A stretch of 58,549 bases of DNA from Saprolegnia diclina VS20 (lineage: Eukaryota > Oomycota > Saprolegniomycetes > Saprolegniales > Saprolegniaceae). The stretch covers positions 457,253 to 515,801 of the forward strand of contig NW_008246087.1 of NCBI RefSeq assembly GCF_000281045.1, read 5' to 3'. Below are positions 43,501-55,100 of this stretch, one piece after another (position 1 is the stretch's first letter; every line of letters starts with the position of its first letter). The notes under the pieces were generated by a model that was given only the letters and a program-made list of their open reading frames with translations, did not search any database and was not told the DNA's origin. The position numbers and the translations under genes are program-made.

Positions 43501-44298
43501 AAGCCGCACCAGTTTGAGCAGGTTGCTCGAGAGATCACTAGAAAGTGGCTCAGAGGACATATTGTCATGCGTCCATACATTGTGTCCGCGTTCGGAACGC
43601 GCTCAAAGCGCGTGAGGAAATTCCGCTTGGCCGAGCTACAATGCCGAGATCAACCTCGATATCAAAGGACGATGGGACTGCAAGATGCCTACAAGTAGGT
43701 GAGTTGGTTGCTCGTTGGAAACGTCACGTTGAGGAGCGAGTGCAGTCCACAGTCGTCGAGAACCAACTGCGACAGCGACGGTGGCAGTGACAGCACGGCG
43801 CCGTCCAACGCATTCTTGGTCATGTTGCTACTCGAATAATTTCGCACCGAGCAAGAGACACTAATCATGACGTACAGCACTTGCAGTCCGCTCGGCAATA
43901 GCACGCTATGGCGCAAGGTCGGGTTGCCGATGATGGACCTACAAAATTGAATGAGCTAAGCAATCGGGTCCGGGCGCGCACAGCTGCGTCGTGCGGGCGC
44001 TCGTGAGCGCAGCGGCGTCGGTGGCGAGACCAAACTGCCGCAAACCATTGCCACGAAATGAGCTACAAACGATCGAGTGAGAACTGCGATAGCACCGCCG
44101 AGATATGTACATGGCGTCGACGTTGGATGGCAGCGAGTGCACGAGCTCGATTTGGTCGGTGACCACGACAACGGCGCCGGCGCCAAAGGCGTAGCTCAGG
44201 CTCTGCACGCAGTGGCGGTCGAGGAGGCAGCAGTCGGTGCTGTTTGCACACGCGGAGCACGTAAAGGTCGAGTCGTACGCGGCGAAGCGGCAGGCCAT
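40575..44298 (-). CDS. Receptor C: LRR receptor-like TKL kinase with two Cys modules
   Basis: Minus-strand multi-exon gene, convergent with the channel (66 bp between stops). The first Cys module begins MACRFAAYDSTFTC (ATG 44298) with CCLLDRHC and IELVHSLPSNVDAMY, followed by an exon with SFRGNGLRQFGL near 44060. LRR exons lead to the second Cys module (about 43320-42890) with CDGCNLTTV, VPTCPFQDM and YCVVDRFCHEAEPFL. Then come LRR exons including CVACGWKVLPTSYAWP near 42640, and a Cys-containing juxtamembrane segment. The TM helix is GIFVAIVLGAVLLVAVVGW. Kinase motifs: LGRGAYGEVVLG near 41570, VAVKRL, IHRDLKSRN near 41109, DFG at 41049, GTYRWTAPEVL, stop at 40575. Closest in layout to receptor B. 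It starts 174 bp from the divergent receptor D. Signal peptide not resolved. Confidence 0.82.
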
Positions 44299-44472
44299 CG
44301 TCACGCAGCCGTCGTCGTCTCTGCGGCCGACCAGACCAAAAAACGGCAAAGTGACGCGCGCCTGATCCTGATAACATTGGGCGGCACCAAAAAACACATG
44401 GCGATCCGCGAGAATATACCGTAAATTTGGTAAATTTGCACATTTGCCCATTTCGCGACCGTGCGAAATACG
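44299..44472. promoter_or_regulatory. Divergent intergenic region between receptors C and D
   Basis: 174 bp separates the first recognised codons of two divergent receptor kinases. It is AT-richer than its surroundings, with an imperfect GGTAAATTTG-type repeat at 44420-44440. It probably holds both promoters, unless unfound 5' exons extend outwards. That would be needed to supply signal peptides. Confidence 0.4.
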
Positions 44473-47155
44473 ATGGCGTGCGCGTTCCGCAGCTTTGCCG
44501 CCACGTTTACCTGCGGCGCGCTCTACTGTGGCGACGACCACGCCTGCTGCATTGTGGATCGCAACTGCACTGTGGGCACTCGGTACTCGCCTTTGTCGCC
44601 GCTGGTCATCACGGACCCTATCACTCTGGTGCACACGCTCCCACCGATCGATAGCATGTAAGTACGCTACGGCGTGGCCGTGGTCTCATGGCAGCGTAGA
44701 ACGTTTCGTGGCAATGGCCTCCGACAACTGGGCCTCGTCGGCGACCAAGACAAGCTTCAGCGGGCGACTGTTCGCGCCTTGTACTTTCTTTTTTGTACGA
44801 GGCGAAGATAGAAAAGCTGCGTAGGACACTTGTCGACAACCCGACTCTCGGGTCCATGGTCTATCTTCCAACGTCCCTCGAAGCACTGTCAGTGTAGCAA
44901 AATCATTGGTTTGAACAGCGGACGAAAATGTCATCGTTAGAACGCTCACAAACGACCCACGACCTCGCCGCAACGACACACTGCCGACTGAGTATGCGTG
45001 GCCACCGACGCTAACGAGCTTGTACGCGGTTTCTACGAGGTGCACGCGCTGAAAAAATGCGATTGTCAGGCGTGTGACCGGGACGTTGCTACCGACGGAC
45101 GCGCCGCTACCACCGAGCCTCGGCATCTTGTACGACAACTTGTTCATGTTCAATCATGCTCACGACGGACTAGCGACTGCACCGCGTGTGGCTGGTCATC
45201 AATTCCCGCCGCCTATCCGTGGCCGGCAAATCTCACCGAAATGTTGTACCTCTCATCGCTCTTTCAAGTCACCAACTGTGTGTAGCCACCTGCGTGCCAA
45301 CCACCTCGAAGGCTTCTCGACACGCCAGCGATGGCCCCTGACTCTTCAGATTCTGTAGTGTCTCTGGACGTTAGCTCCTCCTCACCGGAACCGCACAGGG
45401 ATGTCTCGCTCAACGAGATTGCGAGTTTGGACGGCCTTCCCACACAGCTCGCAACACTGTTCGTGCTCACCGACGTCATCATCACGATCCACTTCCATCA
45501 ATCTAGCAACGTGAGCGGCAACCGCCTCTCAACAATCACGATCGGCACTTCGTACTGGGCCACGACCATGTATACCACCCACTACGTCGTTGTCAAATGA
45601 CTGATCAACTAGGGACTTTTCAAATAATGCACGTCTGCAACACCTCACGTGCACAAGCCCGCAGGCAGCGACGGCCTTTACGACGCTGTAAAACCCAACA
45701 TGATGACCGTCCTAAACGAGACGCGTAGGAACGTTGAGGGCTGCCCTCTCGCGCCCCTTCACGTCGATAGAGACTGCAAGACAAAGCTGCAGACCGGCCT
45801 CGTGCTCGGCAGCACGGACGCAGCGACGACGCGCTGCGAGTACAAACTCGTGCCTTACGACGGCGCGCACCTCTCGCGTGGGTTTCAGCTCTGTCTCTTA
45901 CCTGGTGCGTTCGACGTATTCTCAACAGCCTCCATGATACCGACACGGTAGGCACCTACTCGGAAAGGACGTGGCGAGTCATCGTGTTTGTCGAGTCCCT
46001 CCTTACCGTCGTCTTCGGCACCATATTGATCGTCGCGCGCTGCTACCCGCGGTGTGTCCGGAAGCGGCCACCCCCCACGCCCCCCCCGCTCGTGGTGAAC
46101 GAGCCAATGGACGACGACCCCCGCCTCGTGCCGCTGCGCGCGTACCGGGTCGACGCTGCGCACCTGCGCATCGATGAGATGCGTCCGCTGGGGCGCGGCG
46201 CCCACGGCCTCGTCGTCTACGGCCAGTACAAGCGCCGGCACATCGCTGTGAAGCGCGTGCGCGCGGATATGGCGTCGCCCGAGATCCTCCACGCGTTTGT
46301 GCAAGAGGTGGCGCTCAATGCCATGTGTGTCCTGCGTTCAACACCGCTTTGTCTCATCGTTGTTGTCATGCGTAGCTTGCACAGCCCGTATATCGTCGAC
46401 TTTGTCGGCGTCTACTGGTCGCCCAAGGTCGGCCTCCCGTCGCTGGCGTGCCTCGTCGAGTACATGGCGCTCGGGGACTTGCGCGCGTGCTTGCAGACGC
46501 CACAGACACCGACGTGGAAGCTTGGCGTGGCACACGACGTTGCCCACGCGCTGTATTATTTGCACAAGAATGGGGTCGTGCACCGGGATTTGAAGTCGCG
46601 AAATGTGCTCCTTGGCGTCGAGGGCGGCGCCAAGGTCGGCGACATGGGCGTCGCGCGCCGCGTGTTTGTCGATGAGAGCGACGACACGCTCACCAATGCT
46701 GTCGGCACGTACCGCTGGACAGCGCCCGAGGTGCTCCGGGGCACGAGCTACGACACCAAAGCCGACATGTACTCGTTTGGCATGGTACATGCTCTCATCG
46801 TTGGCTTTTTGTGATCTTTTGCGCCATGTAGATTCTCACCGAGCTCGACTCGTATGCGCTGCCGTACGAGCACGTCCGCAACGAGCGCGGCCAGCCGCTT
46901 GGCAACATCTCGCTCCTCTTCAAGGTAGTCCGGTCGTTGTAGCAAGAGAAAGAACCTGTGGTATAGGTCATGGAAGGGACGATTACTCCGACATTCACAC
47001 CCACGTGCGCACCGTGGCTGCGCGACCTGGCGACCGCATGCAGTGCACATGACCCAAGCGCGCGACCATCGGCGGCTGATGTTCTCTTGGTGCTGGCGCG
47101 CCTCGCACCGATCAAGGTCCCGTCCGAGCACCTCCACGGGGTGCAGCGCCTGTAG
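44473..47155 (+). CDS. Receptor D: LRR receptor-like TKL kinase with DMG instead of DFG
   Basis: Plus-strand gene. It starts MACAFRSFAATFTCGALYC (ATG 44473), with CCIVDRNC and ITLVHTLPPIDSM. The next exon has TFRGNGLRQLGL near 44700, then an LRR exon with TLVDNPTLGS. CTACGWSSIPAAYPWP lies near 45175, further LRR exons end near 45600, and a Cys-containing juxtamembrane exon follows (45650-45905). The TM helix is VIVFVESLLTVVFGTILIVA (about 45985-46045). Kinase: LGRGAHGLVVYG near 46185, IAVKRV, VHRDLKSRN (46581), and GDMGVAR, where the metal-binding Asp (46641) is kept but Phe is Met. GTYRWTAPEVL follows. The last exons carry ILTELDSYALPYEHV and VMEGTITPTF, with stop at 47155. It has only one Cys module, unlike B and C. 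Start and signal peptide uncertain. Confidence 0.8.
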
Positions 47156-47964
47156 CGACGTTAGATGTCGATCTGTGTTGCTCTTTGACAGAAGTATATG
47201 GTTCAATCGGTGTGGAGCAGCTCGTTGTGACAGAGGCATCGCTGGCGCTCGTGCATCGCAGAACGGTGGAGCGACGCTGTCGCCGTCTTTCCTCAAAACG
47301 TTGGTTCCCTGCCTTGTGGGTGGCGCGTACGTCATCGATGGTTGTCGCTCCAGCGTCAAAAGACGCGACGCACTGTGGGCAACGGCGTTGCACGTGAACG
47401 TTCTGGTATCGTCGATCGAACGCAGGAGGTCACTGCAGGAGGTCACTTGCACACGTGGTGAACAACCCTTTGTGGATCTGATGTAGGCATCATTTGGCGC
47501 AGCTGCCAGTACGACCATGCACGGCTAACTCGTCCTGGCACCAAGTCCGATACGAGCAGCGCCTTGACGCGACGACGACACTTGAAGTCCTCGTAGCTCG
47601 CTGCGGCTGCTGCTTTCTAGCACACGTCCACGCACGTCGCTACCAGTACAGCACTTGTCTGTTCACAGCGGCGCTGTGCAGCTCGTGGCGCATGCTCGTA
47701 ATCAACCTTCCGCGAGTGGGAGGGTGGTCAAAAATACCGTCGCGATTCCAAAAACACGGTACATTTATCAGATACAAGCGTCCCGGCTACGCACATGTCG
47801 CAGATCCAAACGGCAATGTCAAATGCCGACAAGAACGCGGCGAAGGGAAGCGGCGCGTCTGCTGACCTTGCAGCGAACAAGAGAACGTGAGTGTATCAGT
47901 GGCGACAGGCCATTCGTAGGGACCGGCGGACACCACGTGCGCCTCAGTGCGTCCACGGACAGTA
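47156..47964. other. Intergenic between receptors D and E
   Basis: About 810 bp. No motif of the receptor family was found in it, although a 5' exon for receptor E (signal peptide) should lie here if one exists. Short frames only. Confidence 0.4.
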
Positions 47965-50797
47965 ATGGGTCCCTTCAACAACTCAGATGCGCTTGAAGAC
48001 GGTCGTGGCAACTCGTCAATTGACCTCGTGATGCCGTCTCTCCCCAGCAATCTGGCGTGCATCTTTGCGGGCTTTGCGTCGACGTTCACGTGCGACCGCC
48101 GCTTTTGCCCTACCGACAACTGCTGCCTCGTGGACGACGCCTGTCGACTGCTGCAGACGTACCCGTCGCCACCGACGTTCGTCAACGCTACGATCGAGCT
48201 GCTGCACTCGCTGCCTCCCGTCGCCAGCGTGTAGACCGCGCGGTGTGATATTGTGTTCGACTACGTTCTTGTAGGACCTTTCATGGCAATGGCCTGCGCC
48301 AAATCGGCTTGGCTACCGACGCTGCGGCGATGACGTCGAGTCCCACGACGTCCATGTACTCGACGTTTCAACTCGCAACCAGCTCACGCATTCTGTAGGT
48401 GGGTGCGTGCGAACCCGCAGGTGAACGGGACAGTGCTGCTGCCCGCAACCATGACCGACGTGTACGTCAGATGCGCGACTCGTTCCATTCTCAGTCGCAA
48501 CAGGTATTTTGCCGACTTGACGGACGATCCCCACCGGTCGTTTGTGTGGCCCAAAGCGCTGCGCTCCCTGTATGTTTCATAGTCTTTTCGATATTGCATC
48601 GGTTGAGTCTGCGAGTAGGTCGATGGACGACGCAGCGTTCGCCGTCGACACGCCGCTGCCAGCCTCGCTCGAGAGCTTGTAGGGCCACCCCTATCGTATG
48701 GCGTCTCACTTTGTCGGTGTAGTCACTGCAGCAACTGCGGCTGGTCGCGTGTCCGGCATTCGTACGAATGGCCCCCCGCCCTAAAGCACCTGTGCGCCGT
48801 GGTGCTGACATCGTAGACGCTCATTATGGCGTAGGACCCTACGTCGCAACCGCATGCAGTCGTTCACAGCCAAGCACTCGTGGCCATCGACGCTGCAGAC
48901 ACTGTAGACTATGATGCATTCCATCCATTCACTTATCGCAACGGCGTGCACTAGGGACGTGTCGAGCAACCTCATTGAGCTCTTCGAGGGCCTTCCCGTT
49001 GTCAAGTCACTGTACGTTCTACAATCTATAGTGGACAAGGTGTAGACTCGAACCAACTAGCAACATGCGTCAGAACCGCTTGCGCTCGATTCACCTCTCG
49101 GTCCACATGTGGGCCGACAACTTGTACGAGTAGACAAGTTACATTATCGCACAGGGCTCATCCAAACGCTAGGGACTTTTCAAGCAACCCGTACCTTGAA
49201 TCTGTTCAATGTGCGCAACTGCCGCACCCATTTTCGTTCTTGTACGTACACTCTGGTTTTTGAGTTCATAGTAGTAAACACTATGTAACTGCAGAAACTT
49301 GACCAACTCGTCGTACGCGACGCTGTCGCTCGACAAGAGCTGCGTCAAGGCGCTGGGATTGGCGGCCGACAAGTCTGCAGCCGAGTTTGTCGTTGTCCCC
49401 AAAAGCTATCTCAATGGAAAGCCGTCGTGTCCGTTTGGGTGCTCGGCGTCGCTGACGGTCACCATCGACGCCGAGCCAAGCGCCATTGCCGTCTGCAACA
49501 TGACAGGTTTGCATGTTTCGATGGTCACCGGAATGCCCACACTGCTCCGTAGATGTCCTGACGACGCAGCTCTGGATCGGTATCTATATTGCGGAAAGCG
49601 TCCTCGTCGTGCTCGCCATCGTCGTCTTCGCGCTTCGACTCACTCGGTCGTTTTGCTTTGCATTGACAACGACCAACACGAGCACCCACGACGGTATCGA
49701 GCTCGAATTCATCCCAGCGCTACTCTCCGACGACGAGATTCGCCGCCTGTTGCCACTCGAGCCCTACCGGCTGCGTGCGCCACTGACACTGTATCCCCGG
49801 TCGATCCTGGGGCGCGGTGCGACCTCTGACGTTGTCCTTGGGTCGTACCACGCGCAGTATGTGGCCGTCAAGCAGATTCGCCGCGATCTTGTCTCGTCCG
49901 AGATGGTCTGCGCCTTTGTCGACGAGATCCGCCTCATGGCGCGGTACCATTCTATCGCACTCTCGGTGCCCAACTCATGTACGGGCTCCTAGGTTTTCAT
50001 GCCCGTATCTGGTCAGTTTTGTGGGCGTCCAATGGTCGACGTTCTTGCATCTGCAGTGCGTCGTCGAACACATGGCGCACGGCGATCTGCGCTCGTACTT
50101 GGAAACACACCGTACACTGCCGGCCGACGCGCAATGGCGCATGGCGCTGGCCGTAGCGCAAGCACTCGTGTACCTCCACGCGCATAGCGTCGTGCACCGG
50201 GATGTGAAGTCACGAAATGTCCTCCTCGGCGAGAATCTGCAAGCCAAAGTCGCCGACTTTGGTGTCGCGCGCCGCGTGGCCAGCAAAGACGACGAAGTCA
50301 TGACGAGTGCCGTCGGAACGTTCCGCTGGACGGCGCCCGAGGTGCTTCAAGGCGCCCGCTACGACACGAAAGCGGACATTTACTCGTTTGGCATGGTACG
50401 TGCAATGCCACAAGGTAGCGCAGGAGGAAACGCTTTCATGATGCAGGTGCTCACGGAGCTCGACTCGCGCAAAGTACCGTATGCGGATGTTCGCAATGGC
50501 CGCGGCCAAGCCATGGGCAGCTTTACGCTTCTCTACCACGTACGTCCGAGTCGTTGTTCGACAACAGCTTAGAAGGTTGTGTGTTTGTAGGTGATGCGAG
50601 GCGAGATGCAGCCATCCTTCTCATCCGCGTGTCCCGAGTGGCTAAAGGACGTGGCACTGCGCTGCGTGGCGCTCAATCCGGACAAGCGTCCCACGGCGCG
50701 CGAGGTCGTCCAGGCTCTTGAGGACGCCAATATCTTTACCATTTTGAACGACGATGATGACGCGGACACATCGAGTGAAAGCTCGATCGCGCACTAA
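47965..50797 (+). CDS. Receptor E: LRR receptor-like TKL kinase with altered glycine loop
   Basis: Plus-strand gene, tandem to receptor D. The Cys module has LACIFAGFASTFTCDRRFC, CCLVDDAC and IELLHSLPPVASV. The next exon has FHGNGLRQIGL near 48283. LRR exons follow, including CSNCGWSRVRHSYEWP near 48730 and DFSSNPYLES near 49170. A juxtamembrane segment (49299-49510) contains CPFGCSASLTVTIDAE. The TM helix is IGIYIAESVLVVLAIVVFALRL. The glycine loop reads LGRGATSDVVLG (49807), losing the third glycine. VAVKQI, VHRDVKSRN (50195), DFG (50255) and GTFRWTAPEVL are normal. The last exons hold VLTELDSRKVPYADV and VMRGEMQPSF, and the gene ends in an acidic Ser-rich tail (DDDDADTSSESSIAH). The ATG at 47965 lacks a signal peptide, so a 5' exon may be missing. 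Confidence 0.8.
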
Positions 50798-50983
50798 GCC
50801 AACAACCTATTTACAGTGCTGCAGTACTATGATGCATGGTGGGAGAACGTTATGGTGAATTCTCGTGCTGCCACGTCATTTTGGAACATGACGTGGCACC
50901 GTCTCGGCGAAGCAGACTGCATACGGCAATTGGCCGTATCTTTGGCAGTTGCAGCAGTGGATCTTGTTCATTGTGACCGTTCG

Positions 50984-51692
50984 ATGCCGTCGCTCAAGGT
51001 ACTCGTCGTTGGCCCCAAGGAAGGAGGCAAGACTGCGGTAGCTACGCTAGACAAACTATGTACATACTCTTGGGACGTGCATAGATCGCCAACTTTCTCG
51101 CCGAGGGCACGGACCGACTGGGGAACCAAGAGCGGTACCAGCCCACGATTGGCGTCCGGTGCGTCATTCATACATCTTTCCAAGTGGTTGATACCCAAGA
51201 ACGTAGTATTCTTGAGTGTGAGAAGAACCTGGGGCGCGGCCAAGTGAGCTTGGAGTTTTGGGACTGCTCGGGCGATCAAATGTAGCACGTGCCGAATCTG
51301 GCGCTGGTATCTGACGCGCTTTGGTAGCTACGAAGCGTGCTGGCCTGCCATTCTGAAGGATGCGCACGCAACGCTGCTCGTGTACAACCCCGAGAGCCAC
51401 GTCCACGAGAGCGAAGTGACCTTGTGGTATCCTCGCTGCGTCGCCCGCGCCAAATAAGAGCTTGTTTAGGTACGAGTGGTTTGTGCAGAACGCAGGCCTG
51501 GACCCGAGCCAGTGCCTCGTCTTTGCACATTCGCCCAACAAGACGGGCGGCCGCGGGAAAGTGAGCCTCCCGCCGACGCTCAAGACGGTGCAGACCAACT
51601 ACGAGACCGCGACGGTGCTCAAGTCGGAATTTGACGCGTTCCTTCTCACGGTCCAGGACGCCGTGCAGCGACAGCAGCGCAGTCGCAAATAA
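50984..51692 (+). CDS. IFT22: Intraflagellar transport protein 22 (RABL5-like small GTPase)
   Basis: Four exons: 50984-51037, 51085-51281, 51328-51426 and 51470-51692, with introns of 47, 46 and 43 nt. This gives 190 residues, the usual size for IFT22. The N-terminus MPSLKVLVVGPKEGGKT is the P-loop with the family's GPxExGKT form. It is followed by IANFLAEGT, QPTIGVR and the G3-like WDCSGDQ, with FE/YEACWPAILKDAHATLLVYNPE, a near-signature of IFT22. No prenylation motif is present at the C-terminus, which is normal for this family. The protein is part of the IFT-B complex that builds flagella. It implies that the organism makes flagellate cells. Confidence 0.92.
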
Positions 51693-52139
51693 GCTCGGAA
51701 GCGCCCTCCGATACAAATAATCCGGTTCGTTTCATGTAAACTTTGCCGCGATCCAAACGCTCGGCAGTGGATCGATGACGAAATTGTACATACGATTTGT
51801 AGTTACCAGCAGCATTCACGAAGGTTTGGCAGTCTGTGGTTGGTCGACTCGACTGTTGAAGACTGTGGTGGCATGAGACAGACGCAGTTGCTGCTGTCCG
51901 CTAGTCGCCACGCGTTCGTTGGCGAGCAAACCTCCTGGCCTTCTACACGATTACGTTATGAGCTCTGAGCTACCCGATGTTCTCGAGGATTTGCACGGCT
52001 ACGACTACTCGGTCAGCCGTCGCGCGTTGTCCGCCCTAGCCCTAGCTCAACTCGATCATTCGACACTAGACTGTGCAATGCAAGGCTTTGAAAGTTAGCA
52101 CAACGGGGCCTACAGCGAATGTCGCACCAGACGCGATGG
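51693..52139. other. Intergenic with a 46-codon frame
   Basis: About 450 bp between IFT22 and the stop of the Cys-rich receptor. A short plus-strand frame at 51958-52098 (MSSELPDVLEDLHGYDYSVS...) has reasonable codon use and could be a gene remnant or micro-ORF, but nothing else supports it. Confidence 0.3.
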
Positions 52140-55100
52140 CTACACAAGCGGGCGCTTTTGGTACATAGGTGTCGTAAACTCGGTGTGCATGGCTTTGGCT
52201 TTGGTTGGGCTGAGGCTAAACGGCTTTCGCGACGGCCGCCGGGGCTCGCTCGCGTGCTCCTCCTTGCGGGCGCGACCGAATCGATGCGCCGCAAACGCCA
52301 CAAGTACCAGAACGGCGACCGCGGCTGCGATGATGAACGCAATCGCTGTCGTGCTCAAGGCCGGGCCACTGGCGCCGGTGATGCCCGCATCTTGTTCGTG
52401 GACGACGACCACGCCGTTGGCAAACTCGGTGGTTTGGACAGCGCCAATGCTGGTGACGCTGTGGAGCGCCGCCGTGGTTTGCAGCATCTTGAGCAGCGGC
52501 GCATCCGTGCTATTGGTCGCAATGAGCGTGTAGAGATCGCTGTTGAGATCGCTTTTGGCGGCCAAATGCAGTTGGAGCCCTGCCGTCTGCGGTGACTCGC
52601 TTGCGAGGCTCAGCAGCACGACAGATGCATTCCAGTGAGCACTCAAACGCGTAGTGAGCGCCGAGAGCTGGTAGGTACTCATGTACGCCAACGCGTACCC
52701 GCCGAGATGGAGCTTGACGTCGACGTAGTTGAGCCATGCGTTGGGCGCCCGACACTGATCGGCGCCTCCGGCACTCGTTTGCCCCGGGGCACAGGGCGTG
52801 CAGGACGAGGTCGCACCGCCGACGCATTGCGTATTGGCGTCGCACGAGCATGGAATGCATTTGGTCGACCCGCCATTCGAGAAGTACCCCGGGGCACACA
52901 AGGTGCAGTTGGCGTTGGATGCTGACGCCGGTGGCGTCGAGTCGCCCACTTCACACGCGGCCGCGGTGCACTGCGCGGCGCCGCCGGCCGAAACAAGGCC
53001 CGCAGCGCAGGGAAAGCACTGTCCGTCAACCACGTCAGCGCCCTACAAACAATACCGCCCGTGAGAGCCTTGCACATTGCGTGATAGTCTACCTTGGGGG
53101 AGCTGTAGCCAGGCGCGCACGCCGTCTTGGCACAGAGCGTGGCCCCGCCGGGTGAGAAGTAGCCGGCGTCGCACACACCACAGGTCGAGTCTGTATGTGC
53201 CGCACCCGCTTGGGTCGCGCCGGTGCCCCGGGAGCAGGTCATGGGCGCGCAGTCGAACCCTGCGCCAGGCGAAAAGTACCCGAGTTTGCATTCGTAGCAC
53301 TGCTCGGTCGCCGACGACGCGCCGGGTGGCGATCCGTACCCCGGGCTGCACGCGGTCACCGCGCACGTGGCATTGCCTCCGGCGCTGAACTTGCCAGCGA
53401 CACATTTCGTGCACGAGCCATTCACCGAGGTTGCGCCGATTTGGGACGCAAACCCCGGGGCGCACGTCGTCGGTCCCAGGCAGGGGCTCGTGCCGCCGAC
53501 GGAATACCTTCCGACAGCGCACGCTGTGCAGTTGGCCACCGGGTCCGAGGCCCCGGAAGGCGACGACGAGCCGGGCGGGCACTGCGTCGGGCGACACTCT
53601 GTCGAGCCACCGACACTGTAGGTGCCCTGCGGACACGTGTTGCACTGAAGCACGGGGTCTGTCGCGTTCGCTGCGGATGCTGTGCCCGGGGCACACGTTG
53701 TTGGTCGTGCCGGCGCTGCGCCCCCAGAGCAAAAGTGACCAGCCGGACACATCGTACAATTGCCAATGGCGTCGGTCGCGCCAGCAGCTGCCCAGCTTCC
53801 GGGAGCACACGTCGTTGGCGCGCATTGGTGCGACGCGCCCACGCTGAAGGTTCCGTTGCTACAGAGCGTACACGTCGCATCGATATCCGAAGCGCCCGTC
53901 GAGTGGGATGCGAATCCTGGCTTGCAGCTCATATCGGCGCACGAACTCGTTGAGCCGTTGCTATAGAGACCTACGCCACAGGCGATACACTGGTCGGTGG
54001 CGGTCGTCGCGCCTACATGTTACTCAGTACGACCCAAACGAAGCCATTCAAGTCGTACCTGGTGCCGCCGCCGTGCCTGGTGCGCACGTGCACGGCGCAC
54101 AATTCGCCGACCCGCCGGCGCTAAACCAGCCAGTAGGGCACGTACTGCACTGTGCGACGGGATCGAAGGCGGCGGCCGGCGCCGCTTGGCCAGGAGCACA
54201 CGTTGTTTCGAGGCATACACTGCTGTTGCCGCGGCCAAACGTGCCTTGGGGGCACACCTTGCAGTCCGCCACGCCATCACTGGCGCCGAGAGGCAGTGCG
54301 TAACCCGGTGCACAGAGCCCGGGAGCGCACTGGGTGCCACCCCCAGCGCTAAAGAAGCCGTGGACGCACTCTTCGCACATGCCTTGCGAGAGGTGCGCGC
54401 CGGGGGCCGCCGACGCGGTGCCCGGTGGGCACAACGTCGCTGCGCACGGGTGGTTGAAGCCAATACTAAACGTTCCCGGCGCACAAATCGAGCAGTTGGC
54501 AGTGGCGTCCGACGCGCCGAGAGCTGCACCGGATCCTTGGGGGCACGCGGTGGGCTTGCAATGCGCGTCGCCGCCTTGTGCGTACGTTCCAAGCGGGCAC
54601 AGCTCGCACTGCGACGTCGGCGACGTCGCGCCCTCGGGGGCAAACGTACCGGGCGCACAAGCCGCCGGGGTGCACACGCCAGCGCCGCCCATCGAGTACG
54701 TGCCAACTGGGCACCCCGTGCATTCTGTTGCCGACGCCGCCTTGGCGTCGGCTGCCCAGCCAGGAAGGCACGTCGCCGGTTTGCACGTGGTGTCGCCTAC
54801 TCGCCGCATACGTCCGTTGGCTGTCAAACCGTCAACGATCGTAGTAGTTGTACCTGCGGCTGCGTAGTAGCCGCGCTCGCAAGCAACGCAGAGCGAGGCG
54901 CCACCGTGGGAGATGTGACCAGCAGGACACGTGCCGCACTGATCACTAGCACTGGCGTTGGCGACGCCGGTCGTACCGGGCGCACACTTCATATCGACGC
55001 ATCGCGACGCATTGCCCGCTGAAAACTGTCCGAGGGCGCAGGTTGTACACGTAGACGTCGGGTCGGCGGCCTTGACATTGGACGACGCGGTGCCCGGCGC

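Noticed and set aside
53195-55022. Two long Arg/Cys-rich plus-strand frames
   Set aside because: They are antisense to the Cys repeat protein. The minus-strand frames join through exact GT-AG introns and begin with a signal peptide.
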